Positions 1 to 12,000 of a stretch of DNA of 54,330 nt are shown piece by piece. Both the position numbers and the translations under genes were made by a program. Where the stretch lies: the NCBI GenBank assembly GCA_018398765.1, contig JAHBMJ010000188.1, positions 1 through 54,330 on the forward strand, given 5' to 3'. Source of the stretch: Chromera velia. Taxonomy: Eukaryota > Sar > Chromeraceae. The first letter of the stretch is position 1; each line of letters begins with the position of its first letter. The notes under the pieces were generated by a model, which saw nothing but the letters and a program-made list of their open reading frames with translations, ran no database searches and was not told the origin of the DNA.

Positions 1-37
1 CCCCCCCCCCCCCCCCCTCTCTTTCGCACGCACACAC

Positions 38-87
<50 letters not shown>

Positions 88-112
88 TCACACACACACA
101 CATACACACACA
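1..112. repeat. Poly-C run and (CA)n microsatellite
   Basis: A run of 17 C is followed by a short pyrimidine-rich stretch and an almost pure CA dinucleotide repeat to about position 112. It lies in what would be the first intron of the minus-strand gene that starts at 321. Confidence 0.95.
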
Positions 113-321
113 AACCAACCTAATGGATTGTTGGTCCAGAAGACAGGCTTGTGGTCTATCACCGTGGAGGCCTCCGAAAAGACGCCGAGCACCTTGCCGA
201 CCTCCAACGAGGCACTGTCAAAGTCGCACCAGTCCTGCATTTTCTCTTTCAGTACGTCCCAAGCAGACTCGGGAACGAAGGCAATCGGAGGCGCAGGCTC
301 CGAGGAGCACGGGGTAGACAT
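1..321 (-). CDS. Unidentified protein, first exon only (gene continues off the left edge)
   Basis: An ATG at 321-319 opens a frame of 67 codons plus one base ending at 120, where a donor of the form TTAG|GTTGGT leads into the CA repeat. The peptide starts MSTPCSSEPAPPIAFVP and contains DVLKEKMQDWCDFDSASLEV and a short KPVFWTNNPL stretch near the exon end. Codon use and composition look like real coding sequence, with no low complexity. An upstream in-frame TTG exists, but the ATG is the better start. I do not recognise the family. It is divergently arranged with VPS2, so the 830-base spacer between them probably holds both promoters. The remaining exons are outside the window. Confidence 0.55.
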
Positions 322-1151
322 CTTCCTTTTTTGTGCAAGAAATCCACGCCTGGCCAAGTTTTCAATTTCAGAGGACGAATCTCCACGCCTACAAATCCAC
401 TGGCAGCTCTTTGAATGGGGGTAGACGCGAGAATTCGATCCTTGGTTGGAGAGAAAACGAAATTTTGATGATTTTCGTTCAGCGTCAGAATGTTTTCACA
501 GTCCGACGAGACGAGTGCGTGAAAAGACGAGATGAGACGAGACGAGACGAGACGAAGGCAGAAGGGAGAGTGAAAAGAGACAGGTGGGGGGCAAGAATAT
601 ATAGGCAACGTGAGGGTCAAGAAGGAAACAGCGGAAAGATTCAAAGTGACCGACAGTGCCAGTAGATGGACCAGTGCGTCTTTGCAGTTTGCAATAAAAG
701 CTGTTTTCACATGGAGCTGGAACAGATAAGGTCGGATCAATCACTTCAGCCTTCAGGCCGCGTATATACGTACGAATGCATGCGTGCATGCGAAAAAGGT
801 CAGACGTTTTGGGGGCCACGGCTCGGAGTGTGCGCGTGGAGGAGGCATACCGTGGCCCTGGTGAGAGATCTGCGCCTCAAGAATCGCCAGCGTGTGATTC
901 GCCCGGCCCTCCGCCTTCCCGATTCCGCGATGTGTTAGCGATCATATTCGGTCTGCTTGACAGAGGCGATCAGCTCATGGGCAGCGCGACCTCCGGCCAC
1001 AGACAGCTTGGTTGACCTTTTCGTACTTCCTCCCAGCAGTACGGTGTCGAAAGTTTCATCCGAGTTTTGATCTGCAAAGTGCCGCTGCATTGGTCTTGGT
1101 TTTGGGCGCCCACTTCTTCTGTAGCTCCAAGTACAAGACCAGACCTTCGAG
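322..1151. promoter_or_regulatory. Divergent intergenic spacer (left gene / VPS2)
   Basis: No convincing gene lies here. The spacer separates two start codons pointing away from each other and so must contain both promoters. It carries a small GACGA-type pentanucleotide repeat (about 528-556) and a cluster of overlapping TGCATGC palindromes at about 776-790. No TATA box could be assigned. Confidence 0.4.
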
Positions 1152-3573
1152 ATGGGTGCTGAATCTTCAAAGACCCTCAATGGTTGGTGTAGCAGCAGAA
1201 GGATGGATAGTCAGAAGAACTTCCGTTGGGATAGAGTGTCACTCTTGCCTCTCTGGATTACTTGATTGCAGAACAATTGAGGGAGAACAAGCGCGTGATC
1301 AATCGCGCCATTCGTGACCTCGACAGATCACGAAATGAGTTGGAGAACTCAGAAAAGAAACTGGTGGATGACATCAGAAAAGCGGCTCAGAAGAATCAGC
1401 TGGTCGGTCCGAGAAGGTCTTTGGAGGAGACGGGATGAATGACGTTCTCGCTGTTCAAGTTACTTCTTCTGTTTGTGCTCAGAGTGTGCTCTTGCCCCGT
1501 TTGCTCTCCTCATCTCTGTACAACTCCCTACCTTCGCTCGTGTTGCCTCTGTTCATGTCGGCAGATCGCCGTGGCATGCGTCACAAAGAGAACACAGTCT
1601 GTTGGTCCTTATCTAATCAATTAAGTCTTTGAAATGCTTTCTTTCTGTGCGTGTCTTCGATTCTGCAGAGCTCAGTGAAGATCATGGCGAAGGATCTAGT
1701 GAGGACACGAAAGAACAAACAGAAATTCTACGAAATGAGAAGCCAGCTCCAGGCAGTCAACCTAAGGCTGCAGACGATCAAGTCCACCCAGGCCATGAGC
1801 GAGTCTCTGAAGGGGGTCGGGAAGGTCATGAAGAAGATGAACAAACAGATGAACCTGCCGGCTATGACCAAAATCATGCAAGTCAGTTTAGCGAAGATTC
1901 TTGTGCAGCCGAGAATTCGATGTAAAGAGACACTGTTTCCTGTCCTTTGTTTCGATTCCGTTTTGCCTGTCTTTGTCTTTTCGCCCTCACGTGATAGGGC
2001 TTTTAGGGGAGTGCATCATTTGTTCGTCTAGGATTGAACCGAAAACCAGCTGTGTGACCCTGGAGCTGTGGTTGAGTTGCTTGCCTTGCTCTTCTCGGTG
2101 CACCGCCCTGCGCAACAGGGGTCCTGGTCTTTCGACCCATGGTCTTTTTTTCTGAGCCGCTGAACGGCAGACAAACTCCATTCCTTCTTGCGTGTTGGCG
2201 TCTTTTGCTGTCCTTTTGTTTGCAGGATTTTATGAAGGAAAACGAAAAGATGGGATTGACCGAGGAGATGATGGGCGATGCCATCGATGACGCATTCGAT
2301 GAAGCTGTACGTTGGTCTTTCAGTTCTTTTTTCTTTTGTTCTCTCTCTCCCTCCTATGTGTGGCTTGTCTCCTCCCTTTTTTTAAATATTGTCTATCTTA
2401 CGTTTCTTATGTGCCCTCGGATTTCCCACTCCTCGCTTGCCAACCTGCCTCTTACGCTCACGAATCTCCTTTGAATGGCTCCGTCACTGCCTCCCCCCAA
2501 CACAAACAGCAACACCTGTACCCACCTCCTGAGCCGGACCTCGGCACCCCGACGCTCTCTTCCCCCCACCGCGTGTGCGCGCACGCTGCTTACATAGGCC
2601 CCTGGGTTACTGAAGTGGTCTCTGTATCCCTTTCCTGCTGGCGATTTTCGAGGGCGTTCCACTTTGTGTCTCTTTCTTTCGCCTCCCGAGGACTCCGGGC
2701 GCCTCGTGAGATTGACTCCGCATCGGAATCATCTATCTGTATTGAGTCGATTGATCGCATGAATCTCTGTTCTGCTTCTTGTCCTTCTGCCTAAAATAGG
2801 ATGCCGAGGAGGAGGAGGAGAAGGTGGTCTCTCAAGTCCTGGACGAAATCGGAGTGGATCTGGGAGCGATGGTGAGTCGGCAAGCTAGGGGGACCTCTTG
2901 CTTCTTTAATTTCTGTTTCTACATTCAGTCTTTCACGTGCTGTGGAGGTATGGAGTGAGGGATGGAGGGGGGGGATACCTTGTTTGTGTTTTCTCTTCCC
3001 GTCTCATTGGATTGCACGGTCTTTTCTTTGCTTTACACTGTGCTTAAGGTGTGTTTTATGTTCTGATGCTTGGTTCTTGTCGCTGTCCTCCTTTGAAATG
3101 ATGTATGTCTCCGCTTGTGAGCGGACATGGGTCAGCTTTTTATTCGAAGGAATAAGCAGAGAAAGGAGACAAGCATACCACCTGATAGAAAGCTCTTCTT
3201 TCTCTCTCAATCTCTTCTCTCTTCTCTCTCTAGGCCCCCTTCTTCCTTCCTTCCCAAATTTCTTTCCTCTCATGCAATCTCTCTTCTCTTTGTCTCTGTC
3301 CTTTCCTCTCCTTCCCGTATCATTTCCCCTTCCCTTCTACCGGTGCAGCTGGCAACAGCACCAACTGGTGCGTTCGCAGCACAGCAAGCGCAGGCCGCAA
3401 AGCAACAAGCCCCCCAAGCAGTCGCAGCAGCGGAAGGAGGCGCCCCCCCTCCTGCGGCCCCACCCAGCGGAGGTGCGGGCCCCAGCCCGCCAGCTGCCGG
3501 ACCCGGCCCTGCTGCCGGGACGAGTGACTTGGAGAAGACCTTGGAGGAGCGTTTGAATAATCTCAAACGGTGA
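1152..3573 (+). CDS. VPS2: ESCRT-III subunit VPS2/CHMP2-like
   Basis: Six exons join in phase: 1152-1182, 1272-1402, 1669-1881, 2226-2306, 2800-2871, 3349-3573, giving 250 residues. The protein matches the Snf7/VPS2 fold: a basic N-terminal helical hairpin (LRENKRVINRAIRDLDRSRN, then VKIMAKDLVRTR), the region around LKGVGKVMKKMNKQMNLP, the acidic segment MMGDAIDDAFDEA, and VLDEIGVDL. It ends with a MIM1-type motif (DLEKTLEERLNNLKR) that in this family binds the MIT domain of the VPS4 ATPase. VPS2 acts late in membrane scission at endosomes, the midbody and other sites. Unusual is an Ala/Pro/Gly-rich linker of about 45 residues just before the MIM1. Exon 1 codes only 10 residues and was chosen because it closes the phase and gives a plausible N-terminus; it is the least certain part. 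Confidence 0.93.
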
Positions 3574-4536
3574 CGGGAATGAGTGAAAGTGATCGAGAGT
3601 AATCTGAAGCGTTGAGAGAAAGAAAGAAAGGAAGAAAGGAAGAACGATCGGCAGAAACAACGGTGCCTTGCATGTGGAGGGGGGGGGATTCGGCAAAAAA
3701 ATTACACTGACTGATGCATGCGTTCATCGTGCGTGGCTGTTCTCTCTCCGTGGAGTCGATCAAGTAGGTCGACAGGGAGAGAGGGCAACCTGGCACCGAT
3801 CCGGCCACTTCGCTTCTCTCGTCTTTGTATGGAAAGAGAGGGAAAGAGCGGGCTTGGGTTCTCTCAGACCTTTAGAGAATTCTTGGTGCTGCTTTCTACC
3901 AGCAGAACCGGATGCAGATCGAAGACTGGAAGATGAGTGGATTGAAGGGGTGAGGGTGAGGGCATGCATGATTAAGTGTGGGGTTTTTGGTGGAGGTTTC
4001 TGGACAGCAAGAGTCTGCCGCAGGACCTCGCTGCATGAGGGCATGCATGGATCGGGTTGCTGGATTGACTGCCTTGGGGTTGGTAGGGGGGAATTAAGAG
4101 AATGAAGGCAAATTTAAGGAGGGCAGTGAGGTCCAATGGATCAATTGCCTGGCTGTTAGGCTGCAACATGTTCCTTTCATTCAACATTGATTGCGTGCAT
4201 CGATCGTGCATGGAATTTGAGAGCCCCTAGGAGAGCCCATTGACAGGCATCAGAGGGGCTCTGATGGGAGGGGTCCGTGTACGCATACGTATTAATATAC
4301 AGTAGGTTTCTTGAGATAGATAGTTCTTCAACGGGCTGCAAAGCGGCAAAACTCCGCCAGAGCCTGGCCCAGAGGCCCGGTTTTACTACACAACAGGCAG
4401 CGTGACATACAGGCTAGACCAGATGCGCTGTCAGGATTATCAAAATTAAGCAGCGCGAAATTGGAGTCATGGCTCGGATTTACCGATTTCTTTGAGATTG
4501 ATACTTGCATGCCTTTGAACACTGCTACGTACGTAC
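3574..4536. other. Spacer downstream of VPS2, no gene seen
   Basis: The sequence holds a GAAA/GGAA-rich patch at 3618-3645, several ATGCATG palindromes (for example near 3714, 3962 and 4042) and short ORFs without coding character. It is the start of the tail-to-tail spacer between VPS2 and RIO2. Confidence 0.6.
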
Positions 4537-5214
4537 GGACGTGGGCGGGCGGGACATGAGGGGGGTCTTAATTAAACGGTAGGACCCCATACGAAGCTAA
4601 AAACGTGCAGTATGGCCTTATCTGGTGGCCCCAGAGGCCCGCGACCTACCAAAATGATCGTCACGACCCCAGCATTTCAAATCTGGCGAAATTTTGACCG
4701 CAACTTTCCGGAATTACCCTCAAAATCACCAAAATGTCTGAAAAAACCTCAGAAAGCTCACAGATGTCTGCAGAGGGCTAAGTTCGTTCCCTCTTGCCTA
4801 GTAACCATGTTTGATTTGATTTTGATTTGAGGTAGGGCTTAAGCTCAAATCAAATATCCAGTCAGGGAGGACCTAGTGTTTAAAGACCTATCAAATACGA
4901 TCAAATATTTGATTAATATGACTTTTAACCTCAAATATGAAGGTCCCGAAAAAACTTTTGTAAGTACCGATCCGTCACGCATGCTGATTCAAATAAAAAA
5001 TTTCAGAAAAAACCTAAATCTTGATGGTTTGCTCTCAAAAAAAAAACGTTTTGAGCTGCACTGAAATTGATGTTTCACTCCCTTTTACTTCATGCAGAGG
5101 TAAACCGATCAGCTGAACGTTTTCCCAAACAGCTGTGTTAACTTTTCTGATGCTGGAACATCTTTTACGGCCCCCTTTTTGAGCGTCTACAAACATTTTA
5201 CACCCCGTAAAGAC

Positions 5215-5664
5215 ATGTCACACAATCCGACAGGGTCGAACGGGAAGAAGGAGGCATTTGTTTTTAGAGCCGGATACGCAAAAAAAATATGGTCCGTACA
5301 AAAAGGGGCAAATGTGATTCAGTGTCAGGTGAAAATACAAGGAGCCAAGAGGGAAGGAGAAACTATTTGTGGCTGTAAGTATGCAGCAGCGGCAAGCAGT
5401 TCTTTTCAAACCCACCTCATCAATCAGCATGGCTTGACGATCACGTCTGACAAACATGTGCAGCTGCTCCAAGAAAGACAGGAGAAGCGGTTGGAGGGGG
5501 CGGGGGGGACGAAGCAGCCTGACGTGCGAACGTTTTTCCCCACCAAAGATGAAGCAGAAGCCGTGGTCATACCATATGCAGAGACGCATGAGAAGAGAAT
5601 CAAGTGCGATATGCTGACCACTGACTCAGCAGCTCCCACCACCGATCAATTCGATTCACATTGA
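5215..5664 (+). CDS. BED zinc-finger N-terminal fragment of a hAT transposase
   Basis: The 149-residue ORF begins at the ATG at 5215; a longer frame needs a TTG start. It contains two early cysteines (QCQ), then CGCKYAAAASSSFQTHLINQ followed by H, which fits the C-C-H-H pattern of BED fingers that bind transposon ends. Downstream comes a polar Glu/Lys/Arg-rich stretch (LLQERQEKR), KQPDVRTFFP, and then a stop. The catalytic DDE domain and the C-terminal dimerisation domain of hAT transposases are missing. It could be the first exon of a once longer gene or a product that only binds DNA. Confidence 0.7.
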   Translation: MSHNPTGSNGKKEAFVFRAGYAKKIWSVQKGANVIQCQVKIQGAKREGETICGCKYAAAASSSFQTHLINQHGLTITSDKHVQLLQERQEKRLEGAGGTKQPDVRTFFPTKDEAEAVVIPYAETHEKRIKCDMLTTDSAAPTTDQFDSH

Positions 5665-5887
5665 AGAAACTGATCATGAAGAAGAGGAAAAGGAAGTGCC
5701 ATAAAGCTGAGTGATTGTCACCTCAATTTTGGTACGTGCTCTAACTTTATCGTATCAACAAAAAGTCATATGCAATTTTAAATCTATCAATTTTACGTTC
5801 TTAATCTCTATTAGTACTAGAGTGAATCTCAGTAACTAGTGTATATACACTGCCACGCAGGCACATTTTTTTTACGGAACTGATAAG

Positions 5888-6041
5888 TTATAATTTTATA
5901 TGTATTTTTTTAAATTTTTGAAACACACATCAGAAATGTTCTGATAACTATTATCATAAACTAATAATTTATAATTTTATATATATATTTTTTAAATTTT
6001 TGAAACACACATCAGAAATGTTCTGATAACTATTCTCATAA
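5888..6041. repeat. Tandem duplication inside the hAT element
   Basis: Two AT-rich copies of about 73-78 bases, offset by 81 bases, both carry the string CACATCAGAAATGTTCTGAT. Each copy contains an imperfect palindrome (ATCAGAA...TTCTGAT). Confidence 0.9.
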
Positions 6042-7383
6042 GAAAAATGATCAGAGTGATAGTAAGTCAGTAACTCAGTGAGGAGCCCTAAGAGGTTAAC
6101 CTCAAATCTTACCTCAAATATCAAATATTTGAGGTTGAAGCTCAAATCAAATCAAACCAAATCAAATAAAATCAAATTAAACATGGTCACTACTCTTGTC
6201 TTGCTTTCCTTCTTGTTGTCCAGAGCAGTATTGATAGTAAAAGTCATACCATTCCCCTCTTTTAAGACCAGACAGCTTGTGTCTGTGTCAGGGTAAAGTC
6301 TTGTTGCACCGCTGGTCTGCTTGGATGGGTTTGGTAGTTTATACTGCAAACAGTCAGGAATTGGCCCTTCTGGCCTCCTGAGCAACATTCCTTCTTTTCA
6401 CCAGGAGGCCCCGAAATCGATTCCCGACAATTTTGCCCAGTGCCTCTTATCAGTTGACATCCTTCCAGGGCAGTGGGATGGGTTGCTGGTATGTCTGCTG
6501 GTTGTGGGAAGGTGAAATTCTTTTGTATCTTTGTTATGGTGAAGTGACGTCTCTGGAGTATTGATCGACTTCCACTTCCCCGGGTAGGTCGTTCTGTCTT
6601 GCTCATTCCCTCTAGATATGATTGTATGCATGTTGGACAGTACCTCTGTGCGCTGGATGCAGGTTGGAGGCACTCAAGAAAGAGAAAGGTCTTCCGGCGA
6701 TTTCACATAGGCTGCTCCCTGGAGTGTATCTTTCTGTTCCTGGGCAGACTTATCACTTGAAGTCCACAGTGCACCAACCATTCGTTGTCTTCTGTTAAAA
6801 CTAAGTTACCTAGACCAGATGGAGTGTGTCGGTATGCATTTTATCATCATTGATGCATTGCAGCCCTTTATTCACTTCTGAGTCTAGGGAGGCCTCTTTG
6901 GCCTCTTCAGGTGTTAGAGCTCAGACGTCCATTCTTTGTACTCCCTGTATGTATTGGAGTCGTTTTTTCTGTACCAAGCAGCTAGAGAGAGTCTAGGGAG
7001 GCGAACTGATGTCTCCTAGGTGAGTTGGATGGGGTTCAGAAGCGGGAAGAAAGGAAGGCAGGGCTCTCTTCTCCTTTCCCTATACGAGGCCAAAATCGTA
7101 CAGTGTGGGCGGCGGGGTCTAGTTTGATTAGGACCCCCCTCATGTCCTGCCCGCCCACGTCCATGCGTACCCCGATACTGCCTAGTTACTGCCTACTAAC
7201 GTTACTGCAGGAAGTGGCTTCAAAACTATTATAGTGGTCTACTACTTGATTAAATTCAAGTAACTTACCGTGACTAATTAACTTTGGAAGTGACTGGGCC
7301 TTAAACTGGCCGAGCACACAATTAACTGACTAGTTAACTGATTAGCTAGCCGATTAGATGATTGAGTGATTATAATTAATTGA

Positions 7384-8412
7384 TTTACACAGTACGGTTA
7401 GGAGTTACTACCAGCTCCTTTTAGCTAGTAGCGAACAGGGATGGGAAATAGGTTATTAACCGAACCAAACCGACTTGGCTGTCAAAAAGCGTTTTAGTTC
7501 GGTTAACCTATCAGTTATATAAGCTTTTTATGTCTAGAGGTCGTTTTCTCACTAAATTTGAAACTTTTCACTGTAAAAACGTGATTTTTACAGGTATGAC
7601 ATACGGAAAACGACCAAAACATAATAAAAACTTAAAAACATTTTTAGTTCATATAATCACTTGTTTAATTATCAAATTGTGTTTATAGTCCACATACTAA
7701 GAAAGACATGATTTTTTATACCTTTTCAGCTAGCTTTTCAGTTGTTATAACAAAGTTTTTCAGTAATTTTTTGCTTGTTTGAAGTTAATTGTTTCTAGCT
7801 ATAATGTCGTTTTTATGAGCTCTTACCGGTTAACCCGGTTAACCGCCGGTTATGACCAGTTATCATAACTGGAGGGCTAATAACCTATAACATAACCTCA
7901 TAACCTATCTTTTTCCCTACCCTGGTAGCGAGTTACCGTCAGTTTGGTAACCATGAGATGGTAACCTGTGGACTTAAAGGCGTGTATCACTACCATGGTA
8001 GTTCAAGGGAAAACTCTAATAAAAACAGGTGCTAAACCTATTTTAAAGCCTGATCACTTAACTCATTAGCAGTTTAAAGCCCTGAAATGATGATAGTATC
8101 ATAATACTCAAATAATATAGGCTATACATAATGATATACTAGTTATAGTTCAATTATAAAATGATGAACATTGAGTTTTACTAGAAAAAACTTTCAATGA
8201 ATGCCTAAAATATGATTTTTACTAGTCTAAAATTAGTTTTGTAGATCAAGTTTGACTCTGAATGTGCCCAAATCTGCCTGTTTTTAGCTACTACCACTAC
8301 CATCAGAACAGTACTACCATAACCACAAAATTAGTAACCAGACGGCCTAACGGCCGCCTAGTAACCGTCCTAATCCGTCCTACTTTCGTTACTCATAACC
8401 GTACTGTGTAAA
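7384..8412. mobile_element. Decayed TIR element hosting a nested MITE
   Basis: The left end reads TTTACACAGTACGGTTA and the right end (about 8396-8412) is its reverse complement, with further partial match inward. The flanking octamers TTAATTGA (7376-7383) and CTGATTGA (8413-8420) match at six of eight positions. No ORF is present. It has been split by the 489-base MITE at 7436-7924. Confidence 0.6.
7436..7924. mobile_element. hAT-type MITE, 489 bp, with target-site duplication
   Basis: The element starts CAGGGATGGGAAA and ends TTTTTCCCTACCCTG, that is, imperfect inverted repeats beginning CAGGG, a start common among hAT elements. The flanks GTAGCGAA (7428-7435) and GTAGCGAG (7925-7932) form an 8-base duplication with one mismatch. 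Inside are AGGTTAT and GGTTAACC palindromic repeats and no ORF. Confidence 0.85.
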
Positions 8413-9020
8413 CTGATTGACGGGGGACGGCTTGTACCGTTAAAGATTATTTTACTCTGCATGGGTCCTAAGTCCTTCAGTATTGAATCCTTCAGTGCCT
8501 TCACCCGCTAAGTCGATGTAGCGATATATAGGTATGAAACTGTTTTGCCACATTATTAAATTGCCATAATAATTGGGTCATAGACCTATCATCAGTAATT
8601 CATGACTCGATATGAAAAAGCTGAACTGTGAGTCTGTGATAAATGAATTAAAAAAAATATAACAAAATTAAGGGAACATCAACATCTCTGCATCGTTTTT
8701 TGTCTAATCTTGGCAATCCAGTTTTGAATCTTTATACTCCAATATGATGCAAAAAGAAATTAACGTCATTAAAGCAAGCGTTAAAGTAGGCCCATTCTCT
8801 CTAACATTCTCTCAACGCAATTTGGTAATAAATTGGTATCAATCAATCAATCAATCAATAAGTGACTTCCATGTCTAGTTCTAGGTCTAGTTTTATGTTA
8901 CTCAGATACAATTACTCTTAGTATTACATTAGACTCGGAATATGTTTAGAAAACATCCGAGTCCCCAAAGACTGGCCCGAAAGAAAAGGCATTTGCAAGA
9001 AATCGACTCGGAGTCAGCAT
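8413..9020. other. AT-rich spacer, no gene seen
   Basis: The spacer lies downstream of the RIO2 stop codon and contains a short run of AATC repeats at about 8841-8858. Nothing else could be supported. Confidence 0.6.
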
Positions 9021-12000
9021 CTAAAATTCTCCTTTCAACGAGTCTCGAAGCTTCCTCGCGTCCCCTTTTTTCTTTCCGCTGTTTCCCTTTGACCTCGACT
9101 CCTTTTTCTTGACGGCAGCACGGGCCCGCTCGCGCACCTTCGAAGAGTCATACCTGAAGGCAAAGAAAGAGAACAAAACAAAACGGGAGCTAGAGAGATA
9201 GAGCCACAAATTCGGAGCATATGCAAGCCTGGGGCAGGACGGGGCTTACAGCTTGAGATCGAATGACGGGGCTTACAGCTTGAGATCGAATGAAACAACA
9301 ATCGATTAGCGGCTCCAGATAGCCAAGCGAACAGAGGCAGAGAGACCGGAGGCTATAGGCGGAAGAGGAAGGGTGTGTAGAAAGAGAGAAACAGAGAGAT
9401 AGATAGAAAGGGAGACAGAGGGAGAGGGGGAGAGAGAGAGGGAAGAGCAAGGATGCCGAGGAAGAAAAAAAGAAGTGAAAAAAAACACTACGTGCGCAGA
9501 AGTGCACGGAAGAAGAGCACACCGCAGGAGATCTCTATCCATCTGCAAACAGCCGAGAATCTTAAACCAAGGCCAACGAGAACGCACCCATTTCTGAACT
9601 GACTGACTTCTTGCCACTCGGACGCCAAATGTGTTCAATTTTGTCCTTTCGAGGACGAGGGGCCCTTTCTCCCTCTCCCCCTTCTCCTTCTTCTTCCTCT
9701 CCGTCCTCATCCTCATCTGACGATTCGTCTTCTCCCCGCCCCTCCTCTCCTTCCCCTTCCCCCTCTTCTGGTCGTAGAGAGGAGGACAGGCTAGGAACCT
9801 CACCCTCACGCTCTATAAACGGGTCTTCATCTTCACCATCCTCTTCTCCTTCCTCCTCCCCTCCCCCCTTCCCATCCTGGGCAGAGGAGGAGGAGGAGGA
9901 GGACGGACCGGGATCAGAAGAGCGCACGTCCGCAAACCCTGCAGAAGGTCCATCCTCCCCGTCGCCCCCTTCCGCCTCGCCCTCCTCCTCCTCCTCAATC
10001 GCCTCCCCTCCCTGCACATCGGTCGGACAAAGAACACGAAGGGGGGAAGAGAACCGGTGTATAACGACTGAAAGAAAAAGAAAAAGAAAAAAGGGCCCCA
10101 CGGCAACCCTCACGCAAAACAAAGGCCCTGCATGTGAGTCAGCTCTCTGGAGAGAGGCACTTTTTTCTTCCCCAACGTCGAGTGTACCCATGCAGGGAAA
10201 ATGATGGGAGGAACGGGGTGCACAGGAAGCATTGGCGTGAGACAGGACACGAAAGCAACCGAGAGAGGACACAGGGAAGGAGACGTTCGCTCCCCCCCTT
10301 TTGACATCTTTGAAGCGTAAAAGAGGAGGATTGTTCCATTTTCGCTCCAAGCCCTCCGTGCTCTAACGTTCATTTCATTGATAGAGAGCAGACCTTCTCT
10401 TCATCGTCGCACGTAACGGTTTCGCTCCCCCCCCCCCCCCCGCCCTGTCTCCCCCCCCCTGTTGCTCTCTGTTGGAAGTGCGGAAATAAATCCCACTTCA
10501 CTCGAGGCTTATTGACGTGAACAGACGAAAGAGCAACAAGTGTACGCACTCTACAAACACCATCCAACCAGCCTTCCTTCTTCCCCTTTTCATTCAAATG
10601 CTCACTTCATTCCCTGCCCCCTCACCTGTGCAGCAGTTTCTGTGTCTGCTGTGCCCTCCTCAGCCTGTGTCCTCCTCTCTTCCACCGCCTCAAGGAGCAA
10701 GAGGTTCTCGGCGGCACTCACACCCATGCGCTGGGCAAACTCCAGCGCTTGTGCATGTGCGGAGTTGCGAACGATTCTCTCCTTGTGCGCAGCGCTGCCA
10801 GTGGGGGGCGCTGCCTCCTTCTCGTTGACGATGTCTTTAAACCTGCATGGGGCACAAAAATGCGTTTATTAAATTGAGCTAGATGACGAAACGTTGCTTT
10901 CAAAGATCACTTATCATTCGTGCGTGGAGTCGGGGAAGGAACGGAAGTCAACGAAGTTCAAGGGCTGTCAGGGAGCAACAGAGAAACTCGAGGGTCGAGA
11001 CAGTCAGATTAGGGATGGAAAGATGGAAAATAAAAACAAGGAAAGAACATATGCGATGACTGGGAGGAAAAAAAAAACGCAAGCGACAAACCAGCTAGCT
11101 GTGGTACTGACTCACTTACTTGGGCACTTCCTCGACCTCGATTCCAAATTTCTTTGCGAACAGAGTCGCCACACAACGCACATCCCTGTCGAAATACATT
11201 TCGGCATTGGGATGGCTGACTGGCACGATCTGGGGGAAGTCTGCAGACAAAATTAAGAAAGGCGTCGAGGGAGCCATCAAAAGGAAGTTAACTTCCAGAG
11301 AAACTCGAGACTCTTGTGTATGGAGGCAGATGGTACTCATAGGGAAAATAGAGACGGAACGGAAGGCAGACTTTATCGCAAGAAAGGAAAGAGACAACTG
11401 ACAGACGGACGTACTGACCGATCAATGTCACTTCCTCGTCATCGCTGAGCATCAGGTTGAATTCATTGAAGTCCCCGTGAATCAACCCCGACTGCGCAAG
11501 TCTGATGATCAAATGCATCAATTTCTCCAGAACTTTGAAGGGACGCTCAAGGGATCGCACTTGAACTAGAGGGGTGGCATCAACAAAGCCCATCACAATG
11601 GCATGACGGTTCACGTCGACTGGCTCAGGCACGGGGAAACCGTTTTCCTTTAAAGCTCTCATGTATGCAAACTCTTTCAAAGCAGCGAGTCGCGCCAGAT
11701 ACATCCAGCTGGCGTTGCTTCTGTGCTGGAGGTAGTCTCTGTTGGTCTTTACAGACCGGAAGGAGACTCTTCCCAGTCGATGAAGCTTCAGGATCAAAAC
11801 GCGGCCTTCCTCGTCTTTGCAGAGATGGATATCTGACTCCTTCCCCACACCCATGCGAACCCCCACCCCTGATATCTTACCCCGATGCACCAACACTTTC
11901 AGCGCCAGGTAGTCATAACCTAGGTAGGTCAGTTTGTACCCGTCGTACTTCTTTCGGTCATGTGCAAGCAGCTTGTGTTTGAGAAGATTGGAAAGGATGG

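Larger units (their letters stand above)
4799..6192 (+). mobile_element. Non-autonomous hAT-like element with BED finger, copy 1
   Basis: The ends are inverted repeats: the left starts TAGTAACCATGTTT and the reverse complement of the right end starts TAGTGACCATGTTT, with similarity continuing through the following ATTTGATTTT stretch. The flanks CTCTTGCC (4791-4798) and CTCTTGTC (6193-6200) form an 8-base target-site duplication with one mismatch, as expected of hAT transposons. The 1,394-base element contains one ORF with a BED-type zinc finger but no room for the catalytic RNase-H-like domain, so it should depend on a full-length relative. A second, interrupted copy sits at 52731 onward with different flanks, which confirms mobility. 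Confidence 0.85.
4537..7162. mobile_element. TIR element, about 2.6 kb, hosting a nested hAT insertion
   Basis: Positions 4537-4577 and 7122-7162 are 41-base inverted repeats with only three mismatches; both ends begin GGACGTGGGCGGGC. The eight bases outside each end (GTACGTAC and ATGCGTAC) agree at six positions, so they may be a decayed target-site duplication. Between the ends lies the BED-finger hAT element (4799-6192) and about 1.2 kb of its own sequence. That sequence has only broken ORFs, for example on the minus strand at 6262-6673, with no domain I recognise. It is therefore probably a non-autonomous or dead DNA transposon. Confidence 0.75.

Noticed and set aside
935..1180. Minus-strand ORF resembling a last exon (acceptor-like TTTGCAG, then DQNSDETFDTVLLGGSTK)
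   Set aside because: It overlaps VPS2 exon 1, has no supported upstream exon, and no family was recognised; most likely chance.
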